Shown: positions 13,392 to 25,797 of the stretch, in pieces
Layout: every line of letters begins with the position of its first letter
Numbering within the stretch: the first letter of the stretch is position 1
DNA from: Plecoglossus altivelis
Taxonomy: Eukaryota; Chordata; Actinopteri; Osmeriformes; Plecoglossidae
Assembly (NCBI GenBank): GCA_036571765.1
Contig: BROE01000022.1
Location: forward strand, 8,959,575 to 9,023,574
Direction of reading: 5' to 3'
DNA: 64,000 nt
The notes under the pieces: generated by a model
Databases searched by the model: none
What the model was told of the DNA's origin: nothing
The model's input: the letters and a program-made list of their open reading frames with translations, nothing else
Made by a program: the position numbers and the translations under genes

Positions 13392-16300
13392 CGCCTGTGA
13401 TACCCACTGTGATGTTACTTACTGTACATCTCAACAGATGAGAACCACCTTCTTTTGGCTCTTTAATCATTACCAGAGAAACACCTTTGACCATTATACA
13501 CCTTAAGGCAAAAGTCTGTGAGTCAAACAGTCCTCTTCTCAAGGTCGGGTTGTCCTTTTCTAGACAGACTTTGAGTGTCCAGGAAGCAGGGAGACATTAT
13601 TGTACAACCTTCATTTCTTTTCATGGCACCAGTCCTGAGCCATAAATCATTCAAATCCTTTTCAAACATCTTATAGAAAACATGAGGAATTACTTAATTC
13701 AACACTGTTTGTTTTATGGCAGCTGTACAATAACTCTGTAGGGGTCCGCTGGGATAGAGTCTTTTTCCATGTCTTGTCTTTTCAATATCCATGCCCCCTG
13801 TTCTTTCAAAGATCCTAGTTAAATAAAGACCTCAACCACAGGGGCTCCTCTGCTTTTTAGGAAGCAAGCAAGCCTATAAATGTTGAGCAGCAGGGGCTTT
13901 CTGGATCTTCGACAGCACCCATGGACTTTCCCCACCAAGAATCGTCTTTAGAATCAATAGCCCAGCTTGTCTGTCAGCCAGCTCTGATGGACCACAGAAG
14001 AAGGAGAGAGTGAACCCAAAGTGCACCAAAAGTGCTCGATGTATGCTGCAGGCAATATTTCATCACTGTGTGTCTCTGAAATATGTTAAAAGCACTGCAA
14101 TGGCATGAATAATGAATAGTTCATCTCCAGGCCTTCTGGTGTTCAGTGACTCTATCGGAATAATCACTTGGACTTGGACAATGTTCCTTTTCCCTTCTAT
14201 ATTCAGCTTCTTCGTCCAACTTAATGAATCACAAACTAAAAGTCATTTGAACTAACTAAGAAAGAGTAGGGAACAGAAATAGGTTTTACTTTGCTTTCGC
14301 TTTGTTTCAGGATGTTCCTGGTGTGAATTATGTATGAATTATGAATAATGGTAACATGGAGAAAAAACACGACGGAGGTTGTTAGAGTGTAAACTGTCAC
14401 GTGTTACCTCACAAGTAAGCAACCAACCACGAAGGGCTTCTTGTTGCATGCAAGACTTTTCCCCCTGATTTTCAAGGTTGTTTCTGGTAGACTTCGAGTA
14501 ACCTATAGAAGAGTACAATGTCCTTTGGTGGGTCAGCATACTATAATGAGGAGAAGGACACCACCAGGTGGTGAGAGAGAACACCTGTCCTGTGTTTCTA
14601 TTCTCCAACCTCTCCACAATTACTTGTGCGCTTGCTTACCTCAATGAGACTGATCTTTACATTCACTGAACTCAAAGTGTGCTCTGTTATAGGAGTGAGG
14701 ATTGCACACTTCAGGGGAGGAAAGAGTCATTTCTATCTATGTAAAGAGATGTTTACCTCTACGTTAAGAAGACAATACCTCCTGTCAGTCTTCATTCAGT
14801 TCACTATCAGTGGGGATTTGAGACATTCCCTTATATTCGTAAAAACAGCTTATTTCTAAAACAGTTCCATGATACTTGAGTCTTCTACATTTTGTAAGAA
14901 TTCATATTAGGACTTCATTGATTTGTCATCGGAATTTGTTCAAAGTAGTAAATGAGTGTACTTCCCATACTGAATCAATATGACCTTACATGGTCTTGTT
15001 TCTGTCTATTACTAGAACATATTATGTACCCACAAGCTATCAGGTTAGGTATACCAATTTGAATGATTTTGTGCTCATGGTTTACAATTTTCTAAAGGTT
15101 ATGGGGAGAGCGGTAACATTTGTGTGCACAATAGTCACAAAGATTGCATCTTTTTAAAGGTTACAAAATACATAAAGGCAGGTATTAACTCCGGAGACCT
15201 CTGCAAATAAAAGCAATTTCCTGAGAATAGTGCTTTCACATTTTCCTCTGACTCATTAAAACAAATGAAGTTGCTTGGTCTGCATATGAAAACCGTGTGA
15301 AGATTCTAACACAACAACCAAAGGATGAACATCACGCTAACACCTCATTAATAGCACAGCTTTCACTAATTTGTTAATCTGGTATTAAGAGATACAATAG
15401 CCATGGCTTGTCTTGGACACCTACAATAATGAGTGGAAACATATGCCCTTGATTCAATTTAGGTGACACACTTCCTATTTCAGTCAAATTAAGAATAGAC
15501 AGGGCTATTTCAAGGATCATCCTATACTGATTGAATGTACAGTCAATATCAACAATAGTGTAGCCTTACAGAAGCAAGAACATCTATTTTACTTTGTGCC
15601 AATGGCTGTAGGTGCCACCATGCTACTTTTTGATCAGTACACAACTGGCTGGTACACTTGAACTGATTTTCCCATTAACATACTGTTTAAGTACGCAAAG
15701 TCCAGGAACCGGTTGTTGAAGGAGGTGGAACTGTACAGAGGCATGACCAATAATGTATGCGGCTGGAGTTTGATTAAAGTCATTAGGCAATTAGAAGGCA
15801 CAAGGAAGTGCTTTGCAGTGGCAATGTATTAGCTTGCCTTAATCACAGGAATCACTGCATTGATGTTACAATCTATTTCAGAAAGACTTCAGCTATACAG
15901 TCACTGTATGTGGGTCAGCTACTTTGTACTTTGTACAATTATTCTATACTAACAGGGCTTACAACAGGACTTCGCCACACTGGGAAGGAATACAATCTGA
16001 TTTCACAATGTGACATTTTAAATTAAAAAAATAACGCAATCATTCAACTTCACAAAGACACAAAGAGTTCGACCTTTACTTTACAATTGTCAGACATGTT
16101 GTAAAATGTACTTTGAGCGGGTGTATAGTATGTATGATATGAATGGTTATTTAATGTATGCAATTTTGAGTTAACTAGAGGAACTTTCATGATGAGGAAC
16201 AAAAGAAGGAAATTGTATCTCCCCATCATGAGAATGAAATGAAGCAAAAGGCTACTGTATCGGAGGGAAAAAAGCAAGGAGAAAAGCAGGAACGAGTGAC

Positions 16301-18890
16301 TGAAGTACAGATGTATACATTTTTAAACTTTAGTCCGGGCACCCATATTGTAAATTCTCTGATGTTTCTCTGGGAACAATCTTTGAAACTACAATGTTTT
16401 ATTCACAGGCATGGGATTTCAGTTTCTCTGAAGTGGCAGACCCATTACAGTGGTCTTCACTGATGAGTGTATCTTGACTGGTACATCTTTTATGTCACTC
16501 TTCGCATCTTAGATGGGATATCGAGAATAAATACATCTTTCCTTTTTGTTAAAATATCTTCTCCCCTCATGAAATGCTTCCTTTAGTCTTGCACAGACAC
16601 TAACGTAAAGCACACATACTGTTAATACTGTTCACACAGAGTGCACACATTAAGTGGGGTATTTTACGGTCAGCCAAACCTATGTAAAAGTTCCTTATTG
16701 TCACATACTGTACTTGGATCCACAGAAACAGCTAACCAAACAGAGGATATCACCATATCTGGCAAAGAATGTTTCATGAAAAGCCTTGGAAAGAGAGATA
16801 CCATCACAGGATTCGAGACCTTGCATAGCGCGTGCACGCTCACTGCGGAAAGACGTTTGGAAACGGAAAAACCCAGATGGTTTGTGCGGGCAAAAGCATA
16901 CATCTGCAACTGTATCTGCATGATTGCATACATTTCATGATGGAATGCCTACAGTTTTAGAGGACCCATTTTCTTCCCCTTATCCCTTGCTTGAATAAAT
17001 GTCTTTCCTTATTCCCTAACCGTCAAGTGTGTGCACTTTTGTGTGTGTGCACTTTTGTGTGCTTTCTAAGGTCATGGTGTGCCTGTTTTAAGACACACAT
17101 CTGCATGGTTTAGCCTTACTGTCTCAGTCAGGAGAAATAAATCAGTGCTTGTTGGATGTTTAGTGATACACTGACAGAGTCTTTTGTCTACAGTAGTTTT
17201 CAGAATACTCACCCAACCTCCAAACCTGCCACAGTTATTCTTATTCTAATCCCCCATCACATGGTTGAAGAAACCCAGCAGATTTAGACATTTTTTGGCA
17301 GAGTAAACCTCTCTGTTCTTCTGCTGATACAGCATGGTAGCCTGGTTTTATACAGCACTCACTCAGTATAGTTACCAGGGTTTTAAAAACATATTGTAAT
17401 TATTCACTCTTTCTGTTTTGATGAATATTTTTTTAATGAAGAACTGTTTCACAGTTTGAAGCTAAAACTAAGCTAAGTTTCCAATTATTAAGGTTCCAAT
17501 TATTGCTATGATTTTGTTGATGTATGCTTGGTTTTAAGTGCTGGTATTTACTGACATTCATCACAAACTGAAAACAGAAAATAGCATTGATTGGTTCTAG
17601 TGATTTTTGAACCTTGGGGACTATTAGTTCAACAAGGGGGTTTCAGTTATATAATGGATCCCACAATACTGCAGTTGAACTATTTTCTTAAGTGAGGAAA
17701 CATCTCACCAACCAAAGTCAGGACTCATTTTGCAGCAAACTAGCAAGGTCAGAGGTCAGCATAAACCAGTTCTAATTGGATCCAATTTGACCTGTTATCT
17801 CAGCCGAACGCAGTCATGCGTTGAGGTACACATGGAGTGTTGCTAGGAGCTACAACACAAACATGCCCATCTCTTTGAGTCTGAAAGCAAGCAATTATCG
17901 TCAAAAAACTTCCTGAGGTAACATGTTAGTAACCCAGAGCCATAACCACCTGATCATCAAAAGGAATTGTAGGGCCTCTAAATGGGGAAAAAGCATAAGA
18001 TATGGCCACTTCAAAACACTTAACTGTTAAATATCTTCTCGTGCCTTTTTGTTTCAATGAGTTCAATTAATTGGACTTTAAGCTGTTCCGTCACCTATTT
18101 CATATCTTGCATAGAAGGTTATGGTTTATTGTGTGGACATTTCTCACAGAAGTATTCCATGATTACATCTAATACAAATACTTAAACTGTTGATATTAGT
18201 CTGCTATGTACATTTACACAATCTGAACATATGATTGAAGTAGGGACCACAAACAGAATTTAGTACCAGAGTTGTTCATTGCTCTAAGTATTGAGGTTCA
18301 ATTTTTGTTGTAGGAAAATGACAAAAATAAGAACATAAACATCTTTGCACTTCGTGTAGTGTTGTTGGAGTCATCAGAGAAACAAACATCACAATCATAT
18401 TTTAGAACCTATTCTTAATTTAGCATGTATACATGTTACCTTTCCAGTGGATGTCAACAAACTTCTCTGGGGAATTAACTATTGTATAGTAAAATTGTGT
18501 TATATGATCAAAATAAGATTTAGTATAAACCACACACATTCCATTTACAGACAATATGTAAATATATATCTGTACCTTACAAAAACGCATGTGACTCTCA
18601 TAGGATTTGGAATGGCAGCCTACAATGTTTTTATTATTCATGTTTTCAGTCTAGCTGTTATATGTTTGGGTGGCTTTTCAAGCCATGTGTTACATAACCC
18701 TCTGGGTTGTTCAATATTAAACAAATTCTTCCTACTCAACGATTACAAAAACGAAAACAAACTGTTTTGTTGAAGCTTCTTGTGCATCTCCGTAGCCTGC
18801 TTGGGTCCCTAGAGCCACTGGTGCGTGAGTAAATGAAAGCAGAGTGTGGCATGTAGACCTAACACTCCAACTACTCCCCCTGCCCCAAGC

Positions 18891-18917
18891 GTCTCTCTCT
18901 CTCCCTTTCGCTCTCCC

Positions 18918-18951
<34 letters not shown>
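18891..18951. repeat. (CT)n microsatellite
   Basis: CT repeats with a few interruptions, perfect over its last ~29 bases (18,922-18,950). Confidence 0.95.
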
Positions 18952-18953
<2 letters not shown>

Positions 18954-19244
18954 TATTACAGAGTTACACAGTCATTAAGCCACACTCCAGGGAGACTCGT
19001 TAAAACATTCTGGAGATCCAAACTTTCATTTCATTTGTAAGTTATCAGTGCAGTTTGTCACAGCCAAAGCACTGAGATGTAGCCTTGTTGTACTCTGGGG
19101 GATTCTGCCACATGTTTTTCCTTCTCTTGTAGATTTCCAATTGAATGTACCCAACCTCCCCCTACCTCCCCCTTCTTCCCACCATGAAGTCGCTGTACTG
19201 TTGATGTGAAGGTGAAGAGTTTGATGCCTTAGTAGCCACTCATA

Positions 19245-19287
19245 AAAGAGAGAGAGAGGGGGGGAGGGAGAGGGAGAGCGAGAGAGG

Positions 19288-19319
<32 letters not shown>

Positions 19320-19320
19320 G

Positions 19321-19362
<42 letters not shown>

Positions 19363-19380
19363 GGAGAGAGATAGAGAGAT
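19245..19380. repeat. (GA)n microsatellite with GGGA variants
   Basis: About 135 bases of AG/AGGG repeats with isolated C and T. It lies about 290 bases from a CT tract of opposite strand sense. Confidence 0.95.
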
Positions 19381-20854
19381 GAAGGTGACTAATGATGTAT
19401 TCTTTCACTTAGGACCCTTATCTCTGGACACCGAGCCCTGAGACCAAAGATGGTCTAGCCCTGGTAAACAACCCAGTTTGAATCCTCATACAGAGGGGTC
19501 TATCAAATCAGGCCATCCATTTCCCTGGTCACCTCCCTCAGTGCTCAAACACTGACATGTGCTGGCGGGTGGGATGGCAATATGGGGCACAGTAATGATG
19601 TTTGTGATGACTTGCAGTGTTGACTCAGGTTAAGGCATTCAATCCTGACACTTTCACAGCCAGCCCATTCCACACAGTGTGATCCTCCTAAGCCACCATA
19701 AGAAGTTCAGATGCGAAGACACTTGTTGACGCTGGGAAGTGACCTTTGGCTGAACTTCTACAACCACTGAACTATAGACAACTAACCTATTTCAGATATC
19801 ATGCTTCAGTAAACAGTGCCATTGTAGCTGCAGCTGCTGTTGGATTTGGAAGTGCATCGTATGTAGGATGATTAGCTTTTAAATAGTTCCCATACAATGC
19901 AGCAAAACACCCATGATTTCATTCAACTCTACTCAGTAGTTAACATAATTTGCTTGAAAATGTCAGTGCATCATCTTTATTTAAGTGCTCATCTAAAGAC
20001 CTCCATTGGAGGCAGCCTTAGCAGCGATGTTCACATGGAAGTTCAGTTGATATACATCCTTGCCAACAGTCACGTTGGACAAATTTGAAGTATGGTGCCA
20101 ACTTATTACCACTAACATGGCATTTTATCCTCTGTCAACATATGACTTAAAATGCAAAGCCTGGGTAGCACTGACACAAAAAAAAGCAAAAACCCTGCAG
20201 TCTGAAAGCTACACTTCAAATGACAATCCAGCTATTATAACAAGCCCTTCCTCTTTGTTCAGACAGACCATTGTCCTATGTTCTTCTGTATTCTGGTGGT
20301 ATTATTTAGATGAGTTCTGCATTGCAGTGTGAGTCATGTTTATTGACCAAAGCCGCAGTGTGAAATCCAGAATAATTACGCTCTTGCTTCTCCCCTGGCT
20401 CCTGGCATTCCATTCAGTTCACGGACGAAGTCTAACAGAGAAAAACAATTCACAAAATAAATAAAGTTTAAGTTTTCCATTTTCTTGTGAGACTGCAACA
20501 GCAAAGATGTCAGTCTAAAGGTAGGTGATGTCATGCGCTGACCAGTAATTGCATACATAAAGTTGAATACATTTCTAATTAGCAAACGAAATAGCATTCA
20601 CACACCATTTACGCTCCCCACCCTTCATTTACATACTTTCCTTATTCTTCCATGGGCTTCCTACTAAATAGCAGTCCACTTGCTGACATGCTGTGCCAGC
20701 CCACTGACACCCCACGAGAAGTAGCCTGCATGACAGGAACCCCAAGGGTAGGAACCAGTGATAGGAACAGTGTACCACCATGACAAGTGCCACTAGTGTT
20801 GTTTATCGCAAGAGGGGGGATATCATAGCCATCTAGGACTGCTGCCTCAGCTGT

Positions 20855-20856
<2 letters not shown>

Positions 20857-20923
<67 letters not shown>
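20857..20923. repeat. (AC)n microsatellite, over 30 repeats
   Basis: An uninterrupted AC run followed by an imperfect ACAGACACAAACACAC tail. Confidence 0.97.
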
Positions 20924-20928
<5 letters not shown>

Positions 20929-21639
20929 AAACACACACAACAAACACATATAAGACAAGTTCTCACAAAACAAGCTAGTTGCATTCACATCCAGGCATGT
21001 CTCTCAAATTGTTTTTTTTTAGAAAGACTTAACACAACACAAAAAAGTCTCCTTAGAGAAAAGAGAGAAACTGTATTATTTTAGACCTGAATACTTTCTC
21101 AGTTTTCTTTAAAAATCTGAAGGGTTCCAGGAAAAACAGTTTAAAGGCATCATTTTCCCAGGACATACTGCCATCTATTGGTGTTAAGTAAAAAGGACCA
21201 ACCTACTGTATTAAAGTGGAAATCAAAATGCAATGGCGTGGAGAATGTTTATATTGTTTGATCTGAGTCAGTAAATATTATTGTTTATATCTTCTGATAG
21301 ATTTTAAGTGTCTCAATCAATTGAATTCCGAAAACTATTTCAGCAAATTTGGTTTCACTTCAAACTGTTATATTCCAACAGCATGGTTATATTAACTCAA
21401 CTTCTAAATCTACATCATTCATGATGGAATTCCGGGATCACATTTTAAAAGGTATGTAACTTTAATATAATTAACAGTAGGCCTAAAGGTATAATTTAGC
21501 AGAGAAACAGTTAAGATTCTTAACTGATATTCATATCTACAAACTCTTGTTGTCAATATTTGTTTAATTACATGCTCTTTGTTGAATTACATGCTCCTCG
21601 AGTTCAATGCATCGGCCCTTCTTTGCTTTCCACAATGTC

Positions 21640-21770
21640 TGCTTCATGTTTTTGGCTACTTGGAATGTGATGGTGCTATTTCATAGTTTATGAACGTTGA
21701 CCAATGCACTTTTTTGTCATTCTTCCTTGTAAGTCACTTTGGTTAAAAGCATCTGCTAAATGAATGCATG
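21640..21770 (+). mobile_element. decayed 3' tail of an L2-type (UnaL2-like) LINE or derived SINE
   Basis: The segment 21,728-21,770 reads TGTAAGTCACTTTGGTTAAA and AGCATCTGCTAAATGAATG, close to the conserved fish 3' tail TGTAAGTCGCTTTGGATAAA/AGCGTCTGCTAAATGA. That tail forms the stem with GGATA loop recognised by L2-clade reverse transcriptase. Here the loop is GGTTA and one stem pair is lost. The 5' limit is approximate. Confidence 0.6.
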
Positions 21771-22270
21771 TATATCTCATAAACAGGATACAACATTCAA
21801 AAGCCAAGAGCCAGTTATGAAATGCCTACATAAACACATCACATACAGGCATAGGGATGGTTCCATACCTTCTGCTTCTTAAGTTACTTTCATAAATCAT
21901 GTTCAACGACCTCCTAGTATCAAGTGTTTGCTACTTGTTAGATTACTGTGTCATCTCCACCTCCTCACGCTTGGCTGAGCCCTAATTAAATTTGAAAACA
22001 AAGCAAAGTTGACCCGTGTATGATTGTTTTGCACATCTCACCATACAACCGTTCTGCGGTTGTTTTTTTACTTCTCACCATAAATAACCGTTCTGGTTGT
22101 TTAGCACTTGACATCTTTGAGTGTTAACCCCAGGTCATGAGGATTTCTTCACAGATTGCAGAATTGCTTCCATCGCAATTGCTCCTGCTGACTCCTGCTA
22201 AGTAAACACTTCGTGACAAGAACGAGCCGTCGCCAAATACATTAACAAACGCTGACAACCAGTATTTGCC

Positions 22271-22962
22271 TTTATTTTAAAAAGTCAAATTGATAACAGA
22301 ATAAAGAAGAAAATGATCATCTTGAAGCTGGCACAATATGTTACAGATGAAGTAAATAGCAATTACAGTTCAATTCAATGGGCAATGCCACCAGCACCGT
22401 CGCAGTAGACTGGTTAATGTCCAAAGGAAGAGGGATGAAATTAGGTGAGGGAAAAGTCACATTGGCAAAAAGAAAAAAAAAAAGGTTTTTCCATCAGTCC
22501 ATCAATAGTCTTTGCAAAGCAAAGTTCCTAATTATGCATTAGCCTCAGGCAGACTTCCTCAACCAAAATGTGTCTAAATGAAGTGTAAATATTCCAACGC
22601 TCTAGTTTGTAATGAAGTCCTGAAACACACAAAAAAACAAGGATACATAGAAAATTGGGGTTGGATAAATTTCCTCAAATCTGGCAACATGTCCTCACTT
22701 CAATGAGGAGGTACACTCATGATTCATATTGTATTAAGTGTAAACTTTATTAGTTCCAATAGAAAAAAAAAGTCTAAAATGGATAGGATGTAAAAGCCCT
22801 TACATTACACCTAGACATTATGGTTCGAGTTGAGGAGGTAGAATACAAAAGAAAAAAGAAAGTAAATAACTAAAGACAAGCACTTCTGTAACAAAACATT
22901 ATACTGCTCCAGGTGCTACGTTAGTCTAAAAAAAATGTTGAGTCTTGGCTGGCTTGAGGTCT
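22271..22962 (-). other. bzw1: probable bzw1 3' UTR with two candidate polyadenylation signals
   Basis: About 700 bases of AT-rich sequence follow the stop. AATAAA hexamers occur on the minus strand at 22751-22746 and 22276-22271. The transcript end is inferred, and either or both signals could be used. Confidence 0.5.
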
Positions 22963-22994
22963 TTAGTCTGCCTCTTCCTCCTCTGACTCAGATT
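22963..22994 (-). CDS. bzw1: bzw1 last coding exon (residues 410-419 boundary, stop codon)
   Basis: Encodes the acidic tail SESEEEEAD followed by TAA at 22965-22963. The acceptor TTCCAG ends at 22995. The 3' UTR follows in the same exon. Confidence 0.95.
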
Positions 22995-25797
22995 CTGGAA
23001 CACAGCAAATTCAGTGTCAGCCATATGAGCAGAGACAACCAGAATTCACCACTCACACGACCAAATACACACACACACACACGCACGATGGTGTCCAAAA
23101 TAAAAGCTATACAGTATACTGTCGTATCAAAACATCCGTACATGCAACGCTTGAAATTCCGTTTTATTTTAGTTCCAACCAGTTAGAGGCGATCATTTTA
23201 AAAAGGTGGAATGTAAAACAGGACATATTACAACAGGTTTCACTTGGGAACAAACCAATGGAAAGAAAATTGTGGTTTGAAGCCAGGTTTAAGTTGAAAG
23301 ATGAATGGTGAATAGTATCCACCACTCTTATTAGTAGATGAGCCCCCTAACACCCATTCATGCTCACCTTCCTCTGCGTTCTTGAGCCACTCCACAAACT
23401 TTTTCATCTGTTCCAGAAAAACACTCTTTCCTTTGGCAACATGGGCGTCAGTGTACCACTTCAAAATGGCTTCTTCGCTCAGGACATCCGCTGAAAAACA
23501 ATAAAAACAAATCAAACCAAATCAAACCACTCCTCTTAATCATGCACCCACCCAACTCTGCCGAAAGCATTACATAATCAACCAAGCATCTATATACATA
23601 AAGCTCTTGCATACCTTTGTAAAGCAGCACGACAATTTTCTGGAAAGCCTTCATGAAGTGAATGTTGTCGTAGCAATACTCTTGGATCTTGAGCAGCAGG
23701 GTGATCTCAGACTGGCCCTGGGAGGTGAAGGCCTTCAGCAGGGGACTGTATTGCTGTACAAACAAGACCAACATTACACCTATTGATTTTTTTTCTCTTC
23801 TCCTCCGCTTACTATCAAAGACCAACCTCTGTACAAATAAGGCATACAGACAAATCCACTAGCAGATCAAGGTTCAGGAGCCAGCATGGGACGGTGCCTA
23901 ACCTTCAAGAGTTTGATGGCTTGCTCGGTGACAAGCTCCTCCTTCTTGTTCCACTCCACAGAGCTCATCACACTGCTCCAGATGATGCTGATCATAGTCT
24001 GCTCTGAGATGTTGGTCTTCTTCATCTCCTCCCTGACATAGGCAATGGTCTACACAAGGGAACAAACCCAAGTCTATCAAAGCAGGTCGATCTGTTGGAT
24101 CTGTGGGCTGCCCTGTGTAACAGCTGAAAGAGGGCGCCTTACATCTTTTAATGGCTCCCCAAGTGACATCTGCTCCTGCAGCTCTTTCTGGAGTTCCTTA
24201 CGGGCTCCGATGGACTGCTGGTTTCTGGCAAAGTCTGACAGCTCTTTGAGCCCAGCGTCAGTGAAGTACTTGGAGAAGTGCTCACAGCTACGCTTGTTGG
24301 CAGGAAAGAGCTCCTGAAGGATATGGGAAGGAGCAGGCTGTTAGAATACTTCTCAGCAGCAAACGATTGTCTGAAACTCTAGCGCCTTTCTCCTCCCCAT
24401 TCCACTTTATCTGATCAAATATTGATTATACTACAAAAGCTCAACTTGACACATTTTAATGACTCAAATCCGGTCCACACTCACCATGAGTCTGTTGTCC
24501 ATGCCGACCTTGCGAAGACTACCGGCAACAGAGTTGATGTCCTTCTCATGGATCCAGGATTTGAAAAGTTTCACAGCAAAGGCTGCAGAGACCCCTGTAG
24601 GGTGAAATAAGAAAGATTGAGATGAAACTCCTGAGCACACAAGAGGATATGAAGGATTGGACCACGCACCATTAGCATGTTTTTGCAAAGCAAAGACAAA
24701 AATGAGCCGTGTTAAACAATCGATGAGCGGTGGGAAATCCCATCCTCACCTTCTTTGACAAGGTTTTCATTGTAGAGGCTGTTCAGGATGGAGGCTGAAA
24801 TGTTTCCATTGGCCAGCAGGATGCCAGTCAGCATGGCCAGCTTGTTGCGCTCGGACTCAGTAAATCCTTTTAAAAACAGCAGCAACTGAGGAAGAATACA
24901 TGGAACATTGGAGGAAAAAACTGTTACAGGACAGAAATTGGGGGCAGAGACAGATGAAGTCAAAACATCCAAACCAATTTTGTAGTACATTTATTTTCAT
25001 TCAGTTTACTGACCTTCTTAATCTCTTCCTCAAAACCTTTCTCCAGGTACTTGTAACGCCTGATAAGCTTGTTAAAGACCTTAAAATAAAATTTAAAAGC
25101 GTATCATTCTACCGTAAAAGCATAAATCTTGGTCTGTAGAGAAATGTATTCAATATATACAATTTTAAGGTTTCTCAGAACACTGGGAATCCCATGTATT
25201 AAACAAACCTGAGCATAAGCTTGCATGGTCTCTAGGTCTTCTTGTGCCGTAAAGAGACAGAACTCTGTGCGAGTCAAGTCATCAGACAACGTTCCCCCAG
25301 GGGCTGAAAACAAACATGCATTTTAGCTGACAACAAACCAAACGTTTTAGGCAAAGCTATAGAATCGTCGATGAACACGTTGAACCCCTAGACTAAATGA
25401 AATGTGAAATATTTGAATACCGAATAAGACATGCAAATGTAATTTACCCAGCATTCCGCCTGCCACCAGGATGTCAAATAGCGTCTCGGCATAGCGACGG
25501 TAGTCGAGCTTAGCGCCAGAGGCGTCAAGAAACTTCGCTACAGCCTCCAAATCAGAGCCAGTTTGATTCAGACCTTGGACGATGCTTTCCTGAAACTGGG
25601 TAGGGTCAAACCTCTCCTTTTCATCTGATGAACAAGAAATGTTTACTTACATGGAATAGCTCCGCATTACAGCAGCATCAAAGTATTCCCCCCCCTCCCC
25701 CTAACTGCTGGATATGGAAATAATTAACCTCACCTCTCTTCCTAGTTTTAAACCGCTGGCCTGTTAGCGTAGGCTTCTGCTGCCTTTGATTACTCAT
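22963..25797 (-). CDS. bzw1: bzw1: basic leucine zipper and W2 domain-containing protein 1 (eIF5-mimic protein 2), complete, 11 coding exons
   Basis: Joining the minus-strand exons 25797-25734, 25624-25448, 25303-25209, 25079-25014, 24885-24750, 24594-24485, 24313-24143, 24049-23903, 23753-23615, 23490-23368 and 22994-22963 gives an open frame of 419 codons, the length I recall for human BZW1. All introns are GT-AG and all phases agree. The N-terminal two thirds is the HEAT-like/MIF4G-like part; the W2 (eIF5 C-terminal-like) domain lies at about residues 248-415 and ends in the acidic tail SESEEEEAD. Residues FLDASGAKLDYRRYAETLFD and the motif ILKWYTDAHVAKGKSVF match BZW1 better than BZW2 (FLDSTGSRLDYRRYADTLFD). 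Known role of the family: a cytoplasmic translation regulator that binds eIF2 and eIF3 in competition with eIF5 and raises start-codon stringency. Despite the name, no convincing bZIP region is seen. Teleosts often carry bzw1a and bzw1b, and I cannot say which copy this is. Confidence 0.96.
23368..23490 (-). CDS. bzw1: bzw1 coding exon 10 (residues 369-409), end of W2 domain
   Basis: Encodes ADVLSEEAILKWYTDAHVAK and then MKKFVEWLKNAEE. This is the acidic/aromatic-box region that in eIF5 and eIF2B-epsilon binds eIF2-beta. Acceptor TTTTTCAG, donor GTGAGC. Confidence 0.96.
23615..23753 (-). CDS. bzw1: bzw1 coding exon 9 (residues 323-368), W2 domain
   Basis: Begins QYSPLLKAFTSQGQSEITLL and continues through IQEYCYDNIHFMKAFQKIVV. 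Acceptor TGTACAG, donor GTATGC. Confidence 0.96.
23903..24049 (-). CDS. bzw1: bzw1 coding exon 8 (residues 274-322), W2 domain
   Basis: Forty-nine whole codons including IIWSSVMSSVEWNKKEELV, a W2-domain helix pair. Acceptor TGTGTAG; the donor GTTAGG is non-consensus at its third base. Confidence 0.96.
24143..24313 (-). CDS. bzw1: bzw1 coding exon 7 (residues 217-273), entering the W2 domain
   Basis: Fifty-seven whole codons beginning ELFPANKRSCEHFSKYFTDA and ending in QEQMSLGEPLKD. The W2 domain begins near residue 248. Acceptor CTTCAG, donor GTAAGG. Confidence 0.96.
24485..24594 (-). CDS. bzw1: bzw1 coding exon 6 (residues 180-216)
   Basis: Encodes GVSAAFAVKLFKSWIHEKDI and then NSVAGSLRKVGMDNRLM. 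Acceptor CCTACAG, donor GTGAGT. Confidence 0.96.
24750..24885 (-). CDS. bzw1: bzw1 coding exon 5 (residues 135-179)
   Basis: Encodes LLLFLKGFTESERNKLAMLT and then GILLANGNISASILNSLYNE. Acceptor CCTCAG, donor GTGAGG. It ends one base into the next Gly codon. Confidence 0.96.
25014..25079 (-). CDS. bzw1: bzw1 coding exon 4 (residues 113-134)
   Basis: Twenty-two whole codons, VFNKLIRRYKYLEKGFEEEI then KK. Acceptor TTTTAAG, donor GTCAGT. The sequence is almost invariant in vertebrate BZW proteins. Confidence 0.95.
25209..25303 (-). CDS. bzw1: bzw1 coding exon 3 (residues 81-112)
   Basis: Encodes APGGTLSDDLTRTEFCLFTA and then QEDLETMQAYAQ. The acceptor TTTTCAG is strong; the donor is a weak GTTTGT. 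The frame continues into VFNKLIRRYKYLEKGFEEE. Confidence 0.95.
25448..25624 (-). CDS. bzw1: bzw1 coding exon 2 (residues 22-80)
   Basis: Encodes EKERFDPTQFQESIVQGLNQ followed by the highly conserved FLDASGAKLDYRRYAETLFD and ILVAGGML. Acceptor CATCAG, donor GTAAAT. The segment is diagnostic for BZW1 over BZW2. Confidence 0.96.

Larger units (their letters stand above)
1..22260. other. gene-poor region downstream of bzw1
   Basis: About 22 kb in which I recognise no exon on either strand. Open frames are short and domain-free; the longest is 215 codons (11,065-10,418, minus). Besides the microsatellites and the L2-type tail listed separately, it is AT-rich unique-looking DNA. CpG-poor stretches with TAATTA-type sites (for example 3,430-4,440) could be conserved enhancers, but this needs alignment. 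Confidence 0.5.

Noticed and set aside
20642..20947. 101-codon frame with alternating Cys-Val
   Set aside because: It is a translation of the (AC)n microsatellite.
22815..22840. GGTTCGAGT resembling a tRNA T-arm
   Set aside because: No matching anticodon, D or acceptor stems surround it, and it lies in the bzw1 3' UTR on the other strand.
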